Of a DNA stretch of 64,000 nucleotides, positions 43,573 to 51,215 are shown piece by piece. Origin of the DNA: J054 sp963850255 (lineage in GTDB: Bacteria; Pseudomonadota; Gammaproteobacteria; Steroidobacterales; GCA-2729495); NCBI GenBank assembly GCA_963850255.1, contig CAWKLL010000028.1, forward strand, positions 1-64,000. Direction: 5' to 3'. The notes under the pieces are model-generated. The model searched no databases. It was given only the letters and a program-made list of their open reading frames with translations, and was not told the origin of the DNA. Every line of letters begins with the position of its first letter. Position 1 is the first letter of the stretch. Position numbers and translations under genes: made by a program.

Positions 43573-44574
43573 TCAGCGCGACGCCGCCGACATGGCCATC
43601 ATTTCGACGGTTTGCACCGGCACATCGCCCACGGCGGTCACCAGGTACCCGTCAATAATGGTTGTATAAGCGTTAGCCGCTCCCATGCTGGAAAGACCTT
43701 CAGCGTTTTCGTCCTCAGCCATTTTCATCTCGATGAACAAAGATACCGAGGCCAGACCGTCGCTATAGACCAGCTGCTCCATGGGGCCGGGAGCACCCGG
43801 TGCCAGCTTGGCGCGCGACGCAATTAACATGAAACCGTCCGGAACGCGTTCGACACGCCAGCCAGAGCGGACGGCGGCGTCCGCGTCGGCGTCCGTCGCG
43901 TCGCTGGTCTCCATCAGCTGCAGTCGTTCCATCGACAGAGATGGCTCAAGATCAGCGACTGCGATGCTGTCACTGATTTCTATAGTGGTAAACATGATCT
44001 CTTCGACCATGACGCCGCTGCTGTCGATCAACTGTGACTTCAACGGCATGGCGGTAACCTGGTCCAGCGACAATCGGTAGCCAAACCGAAATCCGTCTAT
44101 GGGCCTTACTTCAAGTACCCGGGTCGGGCGTCCAGCGACGGTACCATCGGCCACGAAGGTCAATTCATAGTAGCGCTGATCGAAACTGTCCAGTCGCGGC
44201 AGGCGTCCCTGCAAAGGACTCTGACTAATACTGTGCGGATCCCTGGGTTCTACCACCACGGTATCCTGATCCGGCAGGATGCAGGTGACTTCATCATCAT
44301 CGCGAATGATTTCGCGACTAGGTCCATCGATGGTTGTGATGCGCTCGGAAATCTTACCGTCTTCAAATCGATGCACAATGCGCAGGATATCCGCCTGACC
44401 GCCGTGCATATGCACCATGGTGCCCTGGTAGTTAAGACTCTCCACGGCATCGGCCATGCGCATCAGCCAGCTCAGCGGTTTATCGGCTGCGTAGACGGCC
44501 GGCCCACACAGCAGTGCGGCGCAAACCAGCGCCAACCCTGGCCAGGATTTCTGACCGGCTACGACTCTAATCAC
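43573..44574 (-). CDS. rseB: Sigma-E factor regulatory protein RseB/MucB
   Basis: A 333-residue periplasmic protein with a signal peptide (LALVCAALLCGPAVYAAD), a LolA-like N-terminal domain (ADAVESLNYQGTMVHMHGGQADILRIVHRF in pieces) and a C-terminal domain joined near residue 210. RseB binds RseA and senses mislocalised lipoproteins. The GTG start overlaps the rseA stop by 8 bp. Confidence 0.95.
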   Translation of the reverse strand: MIRVVAGQKSWPGLALVCAALLCGPAVYAADKPLSWLMRMADAVESLNYQGTMVHMHGGQADILRIVHRFEDGKISERITTIDGPSREIIRDDDEVTCILPDQDTVVVEPRDPHSISQSPLQGRLPRLDSFDQRYYELTFVADGTVAGRPTRVLEVRPIDGFRFGYRLSLDQVTAMPLKSQLIDSSGVMVEEIMFTTIEISDSIAVADLEPSLSMERLQLMETSDATDADADAAVRSGWRVERVPDGFMLIASRAKLAPGAPGPMEQLVYSDGLASVSLFIEMKMAEDENAEGLSSMGAANAYTTIIDGYLVTAVGDVPVQTVEMMAMSAASR

Positions 44575-45145
44575 TCGCAGGATCCTGCTGATAGCTGGCC
44601 TGCAATAATTCAGCCCGCTGGTTGACCACGTTCGAATTCATGATCTGACGAGAGAGCCCCCGAGAGTAGTCGCCGTGCGAAACCAGGTAAGCCGTCAGGC
44701 GAGACGTGGCCAGGCGCGAACGCGGCATCTTGCTGGCATCAAATTCGTCGAAACGCAGAGGCTGAGCAACCGGCGTCGCCACCGGAACTGGCTCGGCACC
44801 ATTGTTGGCCGACTGATTGAAGCCGATGGCGACAACCGCAATCGCCGCTGCTGCGGCTGCGGCAAGACCAAAACCGGCGAAGCCGCGCCGCCCGGCGGGC
44901 TTTTCGTCGGGCGCGGGCAAAAGATCGTCTTCCGCAGCCACGGCGAGGCTGACTCGTTCGGCAAAAACTGTGGTCAGGCTGGCCTGCCTGTTACCGCGCA
45001 GGATTTCCCCCACCAAGCCATAGCGCGACAAAGTCGAGCGATGACCGGCGCTGCTCTCCAGACGACGCAGCAGCAGCCCCTCCTCCTCGGGCGGCAGAGC
45101 ATCATCCAGAAACGCGGATAACTGTTCTTCGACGGTCCGACTCAT
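44567..45145 (-). CDS. rseA: Anti-sigma-E factor RseA/MucA
   Basis: A 192-residue single-pass membrane protein. The N-terminal RseA domain (TVEEQLSAFLDDALPPEEEGLLLRRLE in pieces; RYGLVGEILRG) binds sigma-E. A membrane segment at about residues 88-108 is Ala-rich, followed by a periplasmic part that would be cleaved by DegS. It starts 13 bp after rpoE. Confidence 0.94.
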   Translation of the reverse strand: MSRTVEEQLSAFLDDALPPEEEGLLLRRLESSAGHRSTLSRYGLVGEILRGNRQASLTTVFAERVSLAVAAEDDLLPAPDEKPAGRRGFAGFGLAAAAAAAIAVVAIGFNQSANNGAEPVPVATPVAQPLRFDEFDASKMPRSRLATSRLTAYLVSHGDYSRGLSRQIMNSNVVNQRAELLQASYQQDPASD

Positions 45146-45158
45146 CTATAAAGGCCTC

Positions 45159-45749
45159 TCAATATTCTCTGGTCTCATCAATCAAGGGCTTAATCCGCTG
45201 ATCAATGGCATCGCGGGCACGGAATATTCGCGAACGAACCGTACCCACCGGGCAATCCATGGCCTGGGCGATCTCGTCATAACTCAAGCCTTCGACCTCA
45301 CGCAGGGTGATAGCAATGCGCAGTTCCTCGGGCAAATCAGCGATGGCCGACTCCACCGTCTCGCGTAATTCTTCGCGCAGTGCCAAGCCCTCCGGACTAT
45401 CCCCGTCGCGCAAAGCCGGGTGCACCGTAAACTGCTCCGGATCCTGCAGGTCGAGGTCGTATTCCATCGGTTTTCGACTCGCTGAAACCAAGTGGTTCTT
45501 CGCCGTATTAATCGCGATCCTGTACAGCCAAGTATAGAAGGCGCTGTCGCCCCGAAACCTTGGCAGTGCTCGATAGGCCTTGATGAACGCTTCCTGCGAA
45601 ACGTCCTGCGCTTCAGCCGGATCACGCACATAGCGCAAGACCAGCTTGATGATCTTGTGCTGATACTTCAGTACCAGCAGATCGAAGGCGCTCTTATCAC
45701 CTTGCTGGACCCGCTCTACCAGACGTTGATCGTTCGTCTTTGCTGCCAT
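45159..45749 (-). CDS. rpoE: RNA polymerase sigma-E factor (RpoE/AlgU)
   Basis: A 196-residue ECF sigma factor. Region 2 contains FDLLVLKYQHKIIKLVLRYV, AQDVSQEAFIKAYRALPRFRG and FYTWLYRIAINTAKN; region 4 contains LREVEGLSYDEIAQAMDCPVGTVRSRIFRAR. It is very close to E. coli RpoE and Pseudomonas AlgU. It heads the rseABC operon and controls the envelope stress response. A promoter resembling its own consensus lies upstream, indicating autoregulation. Confidence 0.98.
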   Translation of the reverse strand: MAAKTNDQRLVERVQQGDKSAFDLLVLKYQHKIIKLVLRYVRDPAEAQDVSQEAFIKAYRALPRFRGDSAFYTWLYRIAINTAKNHLVSASRKPMEYDLDLQDPEQFTVHPALRDGDSPEGLALREELRETVESAIADLPEELRIAITLREVEGLSYDEIAQAMDCPVGTVRSRIFRARDAIDQRIKPLIDETREY

Positions 45750-45793
45750 CTCGCCAATGCCGAAGCCAAGGCAACCAAGCAGCTACCTCATGC

Positions 45794-45820
45794 GTAGACT
45801 GCCGGCGCGGCCAAAAGTTC
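45794..45820 (-). promoter_or_regulatory. Predicted sigma-E-type promoter of rpoE
   Basis: On the minus strand GAACTT (45820-45815), a 16 bp spacer and TCTAC (45798-45794) match the GAACTT-N16/17-TCtga pattern recognised by RpoE/AlgU. The start point would be about 40 nt before the rpoE ATG. Confidence 0.68.
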
Positions 45821-45827
45821 GCCGCGG

Positions 45828-45845
45828 GTTCACCCGAATGTGAAC
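45828..45845. promoter_or_regulatory. Perfect inverted repeat upstream of the rpoE promoter
   Basis: GTTCAC and GTGAAC flank a 6 bp centre, ending 8 bp upstream of the predicted -35. It could be an activator site for rpoE or a hairpin for the ygfX transcript that ends at 45889. No T-run follows. Confidence 0.4.
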
Positions 45846-45888
45846 TGCGCCACCCAGGGTGATGCAACGCAGCGCCAAAGGCCGGATT

Positions 45889-46326
45889 TTACGTCAAGGC
45901 CGAGGTCCGCGGGAATCGCAATAGCACGCGCAGGCGACGCCAGGCGTCCGGACCACAGTCGCAGGCGCCCAGGCAGCTGAAATAATAGCCGCCATCCGCT
46001 GCCCGCCAGCCCAATCCGACCACCCCGCCCGCAATCCAGGCATGTTTTAGCTCGACACGAACGCGCCGGCCACTCACGAGGGTCAGCTGCCAATGACCGG
46101 AGGAAGAACAAGTCAGGCGCTGCAGGATGGCTGCGCGACGCCAGGCTCGAAACAGCAGAACCGACGAAACCGCAATAAGGCAGAAAACTCGCAGCGGCGC
46201 CACCGTCAGGCTTGTCGCCAATAAGCCGACGACTCCGATCAGCCAGGCACACACCGCCACGGCCCAGAATATTTCCGGGATGACAGGCCGAATATCAAGC
46301 GTGTTGCAGAAGCCGTTTGAGGACAT
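45889..46326 (-). CDS. ygfX: YgfX (CptA) family membrane protein
   Basis: A 145-residue protein with two membrane segments near the N-terminus (IFWAVAVCAWLIGVVGLLAT, then LRVFCLIAVSSVLLF) and a soluble tail with LTCSSSGHWQLTLVSGRRVRVELKHAWIA in pieces, matching the YgfX family. In E. coli YgfX partners YgfY/SdhE; it was reported as a toxin acting on cytoskeleton proteins, a claim that is debated. The start MSSNGFCNTL overlaps sdhE by 32 bp, as in other genomes. Confidence 0.85.
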   Translation of the reverse strand: MSSNGFCNTLDIRPVIPEIFWAVAVCAWLIGVVGLLATSLTVAPLRVFCLIAVSSVLLFRAWRRAAILQRLTCSSSGHWQLTLVSGRRVRVELKHAWIAGGVVGLGWRAADGGYYFSCLGACDCGPDAWRRLRVLLRFPRTSALT

Positions 46327-46543
46327 GGCGCAGCTGTGCATCCTCGCTGTACAAGCGCCCGGTAAGCAAGGCATGAATATCCGGATCCTGCAAAGAAAGC
46401 AGTCGTTCAAACGCCGCCTGCTCCTCGGCTGGCGCACTGACGAAGGCGCCTTCCAGATAAGCCATCAGCAACACGTCAAGTTCACGCATGCCACGACGGC
46501 AACGCCAGCGCAGTCGCGACAACTCTTCGCGACTATGAACCAT
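46295..46543 (-). CDS. sdhE: FAD assembly factor SdhE
   Basis: An 82-residue SdhE. The motif LRWRCRRGMRELDVLL holds the RGxxE residues required for flavinylation, followed by ERLLSLQDPDIHALLTGR. It promotes covalent attachment of FAD to SdhA. It lies 4 bp after sdhB and is evidently in the sdh transcript. Confidence 0.95.
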   Translation of the reverse strand: MVHSREELSRLRWRCRRGMRELDVLLMAYLEGAFVSAPAEEQAAFERLLSLQDPDIHALLTGRLYSEDAQLRHVLKRLLQHA

Positions 46544-46547
46544 CTAA

Positions 46548-47330
46548 CTAAAGCCGGCGGGCAGCAAGCATCCGCTTGGTTTCGGCGATAGCCCGAGCGG
46601 GGTTCAAGTCCTTGGGACAGGCGTTGGTGCAGTTCATGATGGTGTGGCAGCGATACAGGCGGAACGGGTCCTCGAGTTCGTCGAGCCGCTCGCCGGTGGC
46701 CTCGTCACGACTATCCACCAGCCAGCGATAGGACGCCAGCAGGGCCGCCGGACCCAGGAAACGATCACTGTTCCACCAGTAACTCGGGCAACTGGTAGAA
46801 CAACAGGCGCACAAAATGCAGGCCGACGGCGAATTGATCAGTTCCTGCTCGTCTTTGGTCTGTAAGCGCTCCCGATCGGGCGGCGCCGGTGTGCGAGTCT
46901 GCAGCCAGGGCTTGATCGACGCGTACTGCGCATAAAAGTTAGTTAAATCCGGAATCAGGTCTTTCACCACCGGCATATGCGGCAGCGGATAAATTTTCAC
47001 GTCGCCGTTCACATCGTCAATGGCCTGGATGCAGGCCAGGGTGTTGTTGCCATCGATATTCATGGCACAGGACCCGCAGATGCCTTCGCGGCAGGAGCGC
47101 CGAAATGTCAGCGTCGGATCGATATCGTTTTTTATCTTGATCAGCGCATCCAGGACCATCGGCCCACAGCTATCCAGATCGACTTCATAAGTGTCCAGAC
47201 GCGGATTGTTGCCGCTGTCCGGGTCATAGCGATAAACCACGAAGCGTCTGATCCGCTTCGCTCCGCTGGCAGCCTTATAGTCTTTGCCCCGTTGCACCCG
47301 CGAGTGCGTGGGCAGCCGAAATTCAGCCAT
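46548..47330 (-). CDS. sdhB: Succinate dehydrogenase iron-sulfur subunit
   Basis: A 260-residue SdhB. The 2Fe-2S domain has CREGICGSCAMNIDG. The 4Fe-4S and 3Fe-4S clusters have CILCACCSTSCPSYWW and CHTIMNCTNACPKDLNP. The first motif starts RRSCREGICGSC as in other proteobacteria. An extra 25-residue N-terminus (RVQRGKDYKAASGAKRIRR) precedes the ferredoxin domain. It transfers electrons from FAD to ubiquinone. Confidence 0.98.
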   Translation of the reverse strand: MAEFRLPTHSRVQRGKDYKAASGAKRIRRFVVYRYDPDSGNNPRLDTYEVDLDSCGPMVLDALIKIKNDIDPTLTFRRSCREGICGSCAMNIDGNNTLACIQAIDDVNGDVKIYPLPHMPVVKDLIPDLTNFYAQYASIKPWLQTRTPAPPDRERLQTKDEQELINSPSACILCACCSTSCPSYWWNSDRFLGPAALLASYRWLVDSRDEATGERLDELEDPFRLYRCHTIMNCTNACPKDLNPARAIAETKRMLAARRL

Positions 47331-47353
47331 GTTGCGCTTCTCTCACTAGCTTG

Positions 47354-49138
47354 TTAGTAAACACGCGCCTTGGGCGGCACGCTTTCAACTTCATCGGTCA
47401 GGGTTTCCATCGTCACCGGGCGATAATCCAGGCGAATGCCCCAGTCCTCCTGTAACCAGGCCAGGGTATGCTTCATCCACTCTTCGTCGTTACGGTCGGG
47501 ATAGTCTTCACGTGCCTGTGCACCACGACTTTCCTTGCGATTAGCCGCGGATACGATGGTTGCTTTGGCCTGGCCCAGGAGATTCTCCAGCTCCATGGTC
47601 TCAATCAGGTCGGTATTCCAGATCAGGCTTCGATCACTCACTTTCACCGAGGAAAACGAGCCGATGCATTGATCCAGCATTTCGATGCCCTCCTGCAAAA
47701 CTTCCCCGGTGCGGAAAACAGCGGCATGGTTCTGCATGATTTTTTGCATTTCCAGGCGTATCTCGGCAGTCGGTCGATCGCCGTTGGCATGGCGCAGTTT
47801 GTCCAGCCGCGACACCGCGTAGTCGCCTGCATCGGCGGGTAACGGACGCTGCCGTTGCGTTCCCGAAAGCACTTCCGCGCAACGCTTGCCGGCGGCGCGA
47901 CCAAATACCACCAGGTCCAGCAAAGAATTAGACCCCAGTCGATTGGCACCATGCACCGAAACGCAGGCTGCCTCGCCGACGGCCATCAAACCCGGCACGG
48001 TGGAATTGGGATCACCATCACGAATCGTCAAGACTTCACCGTGGACATTGGTCGGTATACCGCCCATGTTGTAATGCACAGTGGGGAGCACGGGGATGGG
48101 ACCCGCCGTAACATCAACACCCGCAAATATCCTGGCCGTCTCTGCAATACCCGGCAGCCTTTCGTCGATGACGTCGGGCCCGAGGTGTTCGAGATGCAGA
48201 TAAATGTGATCCTGCTCTGCGCCAACACCTCGGCCGCCGCGAATTTCCATGGTCATCGAGCGACTAACCACGTCGCGTGAGGCCAGATCTTTCGCGTTCG
48301 GCGCGTAACGCTCCATAAAGCGCTCACCGTCGGAATTAGTCAGGTAACCACCCTCGCCTCGCGCGCCTTCCGTAATCAGGCAGCCGGCACCATAAATACC
48401 GGTGGGATGGAATTGCACAAACTCCATGTCCTGCAGCGGCAGCCCGGCACGCTGCACCATCGCATTGCCATCGCCGGTGCAAGTGTGCGCCGAGGTGCAG
48501 GAGAAATAAGCGCGCCCATAGCCGCCGGTAGCCAGGATGACGCGCCGTGCGCGGAAACGGTGCAATTTACCCTCGGCAAGATCGATGGCGACAACGCCGC
48601 GGCACTCGCCATCTTCCATGATCAGGTCAATGGCAAAGAACTCAATAAAGAAGCTGGCTTCATGCTTGAGAGACTGCTGATAAAGGGTGTGCAGCATGGC
48701 GTGACCGGTGCGGTCAGCGGCAGCGCAAGTGCGCTGTGCCGTGCCCTCACCAAAGCGAGTGGTCATGCCGCCGAACGGCCGCTGGTAGATACGCCCGTCC
48801 TCGGTCCGCGAGAACGGCACGCCATAGTGCTCCAGCTCGATAATGGCGTCCGGGGCCTCCTTGCACATGTACTCGATGGCGTCCTGATCACCCAGCCAGT
48901 CAGACCCCTTGATGGTGTCGTACATATGCCAGCGCCAGTCATCCTCGCCCATATTGCCCAAGGCAGCACTGATACCACCCTGGGCAGCCACCGTATGACT
49001 CCGGGTGGGGAATACTTTGCTGATACAGGCTGTGGTAAGCCCTGCTTCTGCCAGACCGAGGGTGGCACGCAATCCGGCGCCGCCGGCGCCGACGACCACG
49101 ACATCATAAGTGTGGTCGATAAACTCGTAGTCGCTCAT
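47354..49138 (-). CDS. sdhA: Succinate dehydrogenase flavoprotein subunit
   Basis: A 594-residue SdhA with the dinucleotide fold VVVVGAGGAGLRATLGLAEAG, the flavin-linked His in FPTRSHTVAAQGG, the active-site region HPTGIYGAGCLITEGARGEGG and ANRLGSNSLLDLVVFGRAA. It oxidises succinate in the TCA cycle. Its start codon overlaps the sdhD stop by one base. Confidence 0.98.
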   Translation of the reverse strand: MSDYEFIDHTYDVVVVGAGGAGLRATLGLAEAGLTTACISKVFPTRSHTVAAQGGISAALGNMGEDDWRWHMYDTIKGSDWLGDQDAIEYMCKEAPDAIIELEHYGVPFSRTEDGRIYQRPFGGMTTRFGEGTAQRTCAAADRTGHAMLHTLYQQSLKHEASFFIEFFAIDLIMEDGECRGVVAIDLAEGKLHRFRARRVILATGGYGRAYFSCTSAHTCTGDGNAMVQRAGLPLQDMEFVQFHPTGIYGAGCLITEGARGEGGYLTNSDGERFMERYAPNAKDLASRDVVSRSMTMEIRGGRGVGAEQDHIYLHLEHLGPDVIDERLPGIAETARIFAGVDVTAGPIPVLPTVHYNMGGIPTNVHGEVLTIRDGDPNSTVPGLMAVGEAACVSVHGANRLGSNSLLDLVVFGRAAGKRCAEVLSGTQRQRPLPADAGDYAVSRLDKLRHANGDRPTAEIRLEMQKIMQNHAAVFRTGEVLQEGIEMLDQCIGSFSSVKVSDRSLIWNTDLIETMELENLLGQAKATIVSAANRKESRGAQAREDYPDRNDEEWMKHTLAWLQEDWGIRLDYRPVTMETLTDEVESVPPKARVY

Positions 49139-49518
49139 TAAGTCGACCTCGCGGAAACAGAAATCACCGCAAAAAGACCCGAGACCGCCATGATTGCGAA
49201 AACGCCGCGCAAAGCCAGCAGGCTGATTATCTTTGCAGCGCCATGCACGTAGTCTTCAATCACCACCTGGGCACCCAGCAGCGAGTGATACAGCAGGGTC
49301 AGCAGCAACAGGATTAATAGAATCGCATTCGCGGGGTCGGCCACCCAGGCAGCAACAAACTGATAGTTGGTGTTTTCCAGGCCCAGCAGGGAAAACAGAA
49401 ACCATAAGCCCAGCGGCACCAGGCCAATAGCGGTAATTCGTTGACCAATCCAGTGACCGGATCCTTCCTTGGCTGAGCCGCGACCCAGCGCACGTCCTAG
49501 CGGTGATTCAAGACTCAT
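49138..49518 (-). CDS. sdhD: Succinate dehydrogenase membrane anchor subunit D
   Basis: A 126-residue protein with three membrane helices and the haem/quinone region YHSLLGAQVVIEDYVHG, the usual SdhD signature. The N-terminus has GSGHWIGQRITAIGLVPLG. It lies 4 bp after sdhC. Confidence 0.95.
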   Translation of the reverse strand: MSLESPLGRALGRGSAKEGSGHWIGQRITAIGLVPLGLWFLFSLLGLENTNYQFVAAWVADPANAILLILLLLTLLYHSLLGAQVVIEDYVHGAAKIISLLALRGVFAIMAVSGLFAVISVSARST

Positions 49519-49522
49519 CGGC

Positions 49523-49915
49523 CTAGCCCTCCCCGCCGTTCAGTGCAACGATCCAGACCGCCAGGGTCACAAAAATCGATACCGCCACCACAGCCCATCC
49601 CGTCAGCCGCGCGCGCTGCTTTTCGAAACCCAGCCCGGCATCCCAGAACAAGTGACGGACGCCATTGGCCAGATGATAGAAAAAACAAAACGTGACGCCG
49701 AACAGGAATAGCCGACCGAAGGGGCTGCTTAGCCAGGCCATAACGCGCGCGTAGGCTTCGTAGCCGGCAGAGATGGCAATCAGCCAGCCCACCAGCACCA
49801 GGGCGGCGACGGAAAGCATGACGCCGGTGGCACGATGCAGAATCGACAGGCTATTGGAGACCTGCCAGCTGTAGATGCCCAGATGCGGCGATAAGGGCCG
49901 CTGCGTTCGCGCCAT
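49523..49915 (-). CDS. sdhC: Succinate dehydrogenase cytochrome b556 subunit C
   Basis: A 130-residue protein with three helices. It contains RPLSPHLGIYSWQVSNSLSILHRATGV in pieces and YHLANGVRHLFWDAGLG, including the haem-ligand His. A GGAG ribosome-binding site precedes the ATG. The 115 bp to the DUF1674 gene upstream shows no clear terminator, so both may share a transcript. Confidence 0.96.
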   Translation of the reverse strand: MARTQRPLSPHLGIYSWQVSNSLSILHRATGVMLSVAALVLVGWLIAISAGYEAYARVMAWLSSPFGRLFLFGVTFCFFYHLANGVRHLFWDAGLGFEKQRARLTGWAVVAVSIFVTLAVWIVALNGGEG

Positions 49916-50030
49916 ACCTAAACTCCGTCAGAATCACTGTTTGAACATTTCCGCCCGCCTGCTCACGATCGCCGCTTGAAGCGACCGGCCAGGACAGGCG
50001 TGAAAAACGTAGTATGCAGACCAGCCGGGG

Positions 50031-50249
50031 CTAAAAGTCGATACACCGACCTTTTCGTTCCCAGTCACCGTAACGGGTCGGGTCAGGACCCGCCGGGCCG
50101 CCGATCTCGACAGGCCGCTGCGCCTTATTCTGCTGCGGCTCTGGCTGCACCGGCAAATGCGGGTCCGATTCGACCGACACATCGCCATGCGCATTAGTCT
50201 CACGCTGCGGGACGGATGAATCAGAGGGTCCTGAGGGTGCTGCTGACAT
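50031..50249 (-). CDS. DUF1674 protein, SDHAF4-like succinate dehydrogenase assembly factor
   Basis: A 72-residue protein whose last 25 residues (PVEIGGPAGPDPTRYGDWER, then KGRCIDF) are the diagnostic DUF1674/SDHAF4 motif. In eukaryotes SDHAF4 binds flavinylated SdhA and helps it join SdhB. The N-terminal 45 residues are low-complexity. It lies just upstream of sdhC on the same strand, so an assembly role for this complex II is likely. Its start is only 18 bp from the divergent ygfZ start. A frame extension beyond this ATG is not supported by similarity. Confidence 0.87.
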   Translation of the reverse strand: MSAAPSGPSDSSVPQRETNAHGDVSVESDPHLPVQPEPQQNKAQRPVEIGGPAGPDPTRYGDWERKGRCIDF

Positions 50250-50267
50250 GCGGAAAATTGTGCCAGA

Positions 50268-51215
50268 ATGACCGACTTTTTTCACCAAGGACTTGGCGGT
50301 TTGGCAATTCCACTGCGCTATGAAGAACTCGACGACCTGGGCATCCTCAGGGTAACAGGCGGAGATCGCCAGACTTTCCTGCAAGGGCAGCTGACCCAGG
50401 ACCTGCTAAAGCTGGAGCCGTCGCGCAGTCTGCTGGCTGGCTGGACTAACGCCAAAGGGCGCCTGCTGGCCCTCTGTCAGCTATTTGCGCGCCAGGAAGA
50501 AATCCTACTGCTACTGCCACGCGAGCTACTCGCCAGTGTTGCCCAGCGCCTGTCGATGTTTGTGCTGCGTGCCGATGTGCGCATCGAAGCGACCGAGCAG
50601 TCGGTTTTCGGATTGCTGGACTTGCCCGTCGAAGCCGAACTGGCGCTGGGCGGACTCGAACTGGCACAGACGCCTGGGGCCTGCGCCAGCAGCCCGGAGC
50701 TGTTGCTGGCGCGTAGCCTGGCAGACAGCGACCGTGCGCTGGCCATTGGCAGCAAATCTCACCTCGAGCCGCTGCTCGCGGCTGCGGGCCAGCGCGCCGC
50801 ACCCGGCAGCTGGCAGCAAGCCGAGATCGCTGCGGGCCTGCCCGGCATTTTCCTGACCACCAGTGAGGCATTTGTCCCGCAAATGCTTAATCTGGACCTG
50901 CTGGGCGCGATCAGCTTCACCAAGGGCTGCTACGTCGGCCAGGAAGTGGTGGCGCGAACCCAGAACCTCGGCCGCATCAAACGGCGCATGTTTCGCTTTC
51001 GGGTGCCGGGCGCCGAGCCTCTGCAGGCTGGTGATGCGCTACTCAACCAGGCCGGCGACAGCGCCGGGCGCGTGGTCAGCTCAGCGGCTGTCAGCGACGC
51101 CCGGGAACTATTGGCTGTGGTCCCGCTAAGTCAGCCGAGAGATCAGCTGTACAGTGCCGATGGCCGGCAACTGGAGCTACTTGCCCTGCCCTACGCGGTG
51201 CCGAACCCGGACTAG
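50268..51215 (+). CDS. ygfZ: YgfZ, folate-dependent Fe-S cluster protein repair/assembly factor
   Basis: A 315-residue GcvT-like protein. The family motif KGCYVGQEVVARTQNLGRIKR (here in pieces, Cys near residue 224) is intact, with LRVTGGDRQTFLQGQLTQDL and GWTNAKGRLLALCQL near the N-terminus. YgfZ supports certain Fe-S enzymes. The ATG at 50268 lacks a ribosome-binding site; a TTG at 50301, nine bases after AAGGA, could be the true start. It is divergent from DUF1674-sdhCDAB-sdhE and ends with no gap against lysS. Confidence 0.93.
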   Translation: MTDFFHQGLGGLAIPLRYEELDDLGILRVTGGDRQTFLQGQLTQDLLKLEPSRSLLAGWTNAKGRLLALCQLFARQEEILLLLPRELLASVAQRLSMFVLRADVRIEATEQSVFGLLDLPVEAELALGGLELAQTPGACASSPELLLARSLADSDRALAIGSKSHLEPLLAAAGQRAAPGSWQQAEIAAGLPGIFLTTSEAFVPQMLNLDLLGAISFTKGCYVGQEVVARTQNLGRIKRRMFRFRVPGAEPLQAGDALLNQAGDSAGRVVSSAAVSDARELLAVVPLSQPRDQLYSADGRQLELLALPYAVPNPD

